Shown: positions 51,615 through 51,877 of the stretch, one piece after another | How the letters are laid out: each line of letters begins with the position of its first letter | Numbering within the stretch: position 1 is the first letter of the stretch | From: Candidatus Neomarinimicrobiota bacterium | GTDB taxonomy: Bacteria > Fidelibacterota > UBA8477 > JABMPR01 | Direction: 5' to 3' | Assembly: GCA_016784545.1 (NCBI GenBank) | Contig: JADHUM010000022.1 | Location: 1-51,877 of the forward strand | DNA: 51,877 nucleotides | Position numbers and translations under genes: made by a program | Notes under the pieces: generated by a model | What the model was told of the DNA's origin: nothing | Database searches by the model: none | What the model saw: the letters and a program-made list of their open reading frames with translations, nothing else

Positions 51615-51877
51615 CTAAGTGCTAAGTGTTTCGTCAATGAGTTCGGTGAGTGCCTGTACGCGCTCCTCGAATCGATTTGCTAACTTTTCATTCTCCTGAC
51701 GTGCTGAAAACAACTCATCAGTAATGTTCATTCCAGCTAGAATGGCTATCTTCCCCTCAGCCGAAGCAGTATTGGGACCATCGTCAACTTCTCTCATTTT
51801 CATATCGACGTAATTAGCGACACCACTGATATAACTGGAATCTGCCTTACCCTTGATAGTGTAAGTTTTTCCATATA
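51615..51877 (-). CDS. zapA: Cell division protein ZapA, 5' end cut by window edge
   Basis: 87 codons seen; the frame is open to the right window edge, so the first residues are missing. The visible part reads YGKTYTIKGKADSSYISGVANYVDMKMREVDDG, matching the ZapA N-terminal domain (Y-I-x3-A-x-YVD-x-KM), then IAILAGMNITDELFSARQEN and a C-terminal coiled coil. ZapA bundles FtsZ filaments at the division ring. An internal ATG at 51803 is not the true start because the family signature lies upstream of it. It is followed by rny, a frequent neighbour. Confidence 0.9.
   Translation of the reverse strand, partial: YGKTYTIKGKADSSYISGVANYVDMKMREVDDGPNTASAEGKIAILAGMNITDELFSARQENEKLANRFEERVQALTELIDETLST

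Overview
The window reads as a bacterial chromosome segment from the FCB superphylum; Neomarinimicrobiota (Marinimicrobia/SAR406) or a close relative is the best guess. The signs are a type IX secretion (T9SS) C-terminal sorting domain with an NYPNPFNPST-type linker, a PorV/PorQ-like outer-membrane barrel, TonB-dependent receptors with carboxypeptidase-regulatory N-domains, frequent TTG/GTG starts behind good Shine-Dalgarno (SD) sites, and short palindromic interspersed elements whose translation gives HTELVEV-like peptides. The phylum is an inference; no marker gene for it is present.

Region 1 (1-22.1 kb, minus strand) is a long co-directional carbohydrate locus that starts at a LacI-type regulator (22064) with a probable operator beside it. 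In transcription order it holds: LacI, a GH5-like glycosidase, a T9SS-exported protein with a 352-residue internal duplication, a TonB-dependent receptor, a large secreted protein with a T9SS-like tail, a SurA-like lipoprotein, a PorV-like barrel, a sugar-binding lipoprotein, two ABC permeases (no ATPase), a 14-unit heptanucleotide array, a GH130 enzyme, an alpha/alpha-toroid lipoprotein, a second GH130-like protein, and a secreted toroid-like protein cut by the left window edge. Together they would bind a glycan outside the cell, move it across both membranes and process the oligosaccharides, possibly by phosphorolysis of beta-mannosides.

Region 2 (22.1-31.7 kb) holds a divergent plus-strand GH63-type (mannosyl/glucosylglycerate hydrolase-like) gene. 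Facing it is a minus-strand run: an (alpha/alpha)6 glycosidase-like lipoprotein, an aldo/keto reductase, a zinc alcohol dehydrogenase, a 2H-phosphoesterase-like protein, a GxGYxYP-like protein, a small conserved protein and a GH32/GH68-like five-bladed propeller enzyme.

Region 3 (32-47.1 kb, minus strand) combines purine/SAM-cycle functions with what looks like corrinoid uptake. It holds an adenosine deaminase, a BtuF-like lipoprotein, a CblS-like alpha-ribazole kinase translationally coupled to an ADP-ribosylglycohydrolase-family protein, two tandem BtuB-like receptors, a YncE/BtuG-like propeller lipoprotein, S-adenosylhomocysteine hydrolase of the archaeal/Thermotoga type, a CNT nucleoside transporter, a DMT transporter, a calcineurin-like phosphoesterase lipoprotein and a GntR/UTRA regulator. 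This is the most interesting part of the window.

Region 4 (47.5-51.9 kb) holds a membrane-anchored ankyrin protein (plus strand), tRNA-Arg(CCG), folD, rny and a 5'-truncated zapA, a conserved core-gene context. Next to the tRNA lies a copy of its 3' end that is interrupted by a 34-bp palindromic mini-element. This element is related to a 129-bp element that sits in frame inside a lipoprotein gene at 3799-3927.
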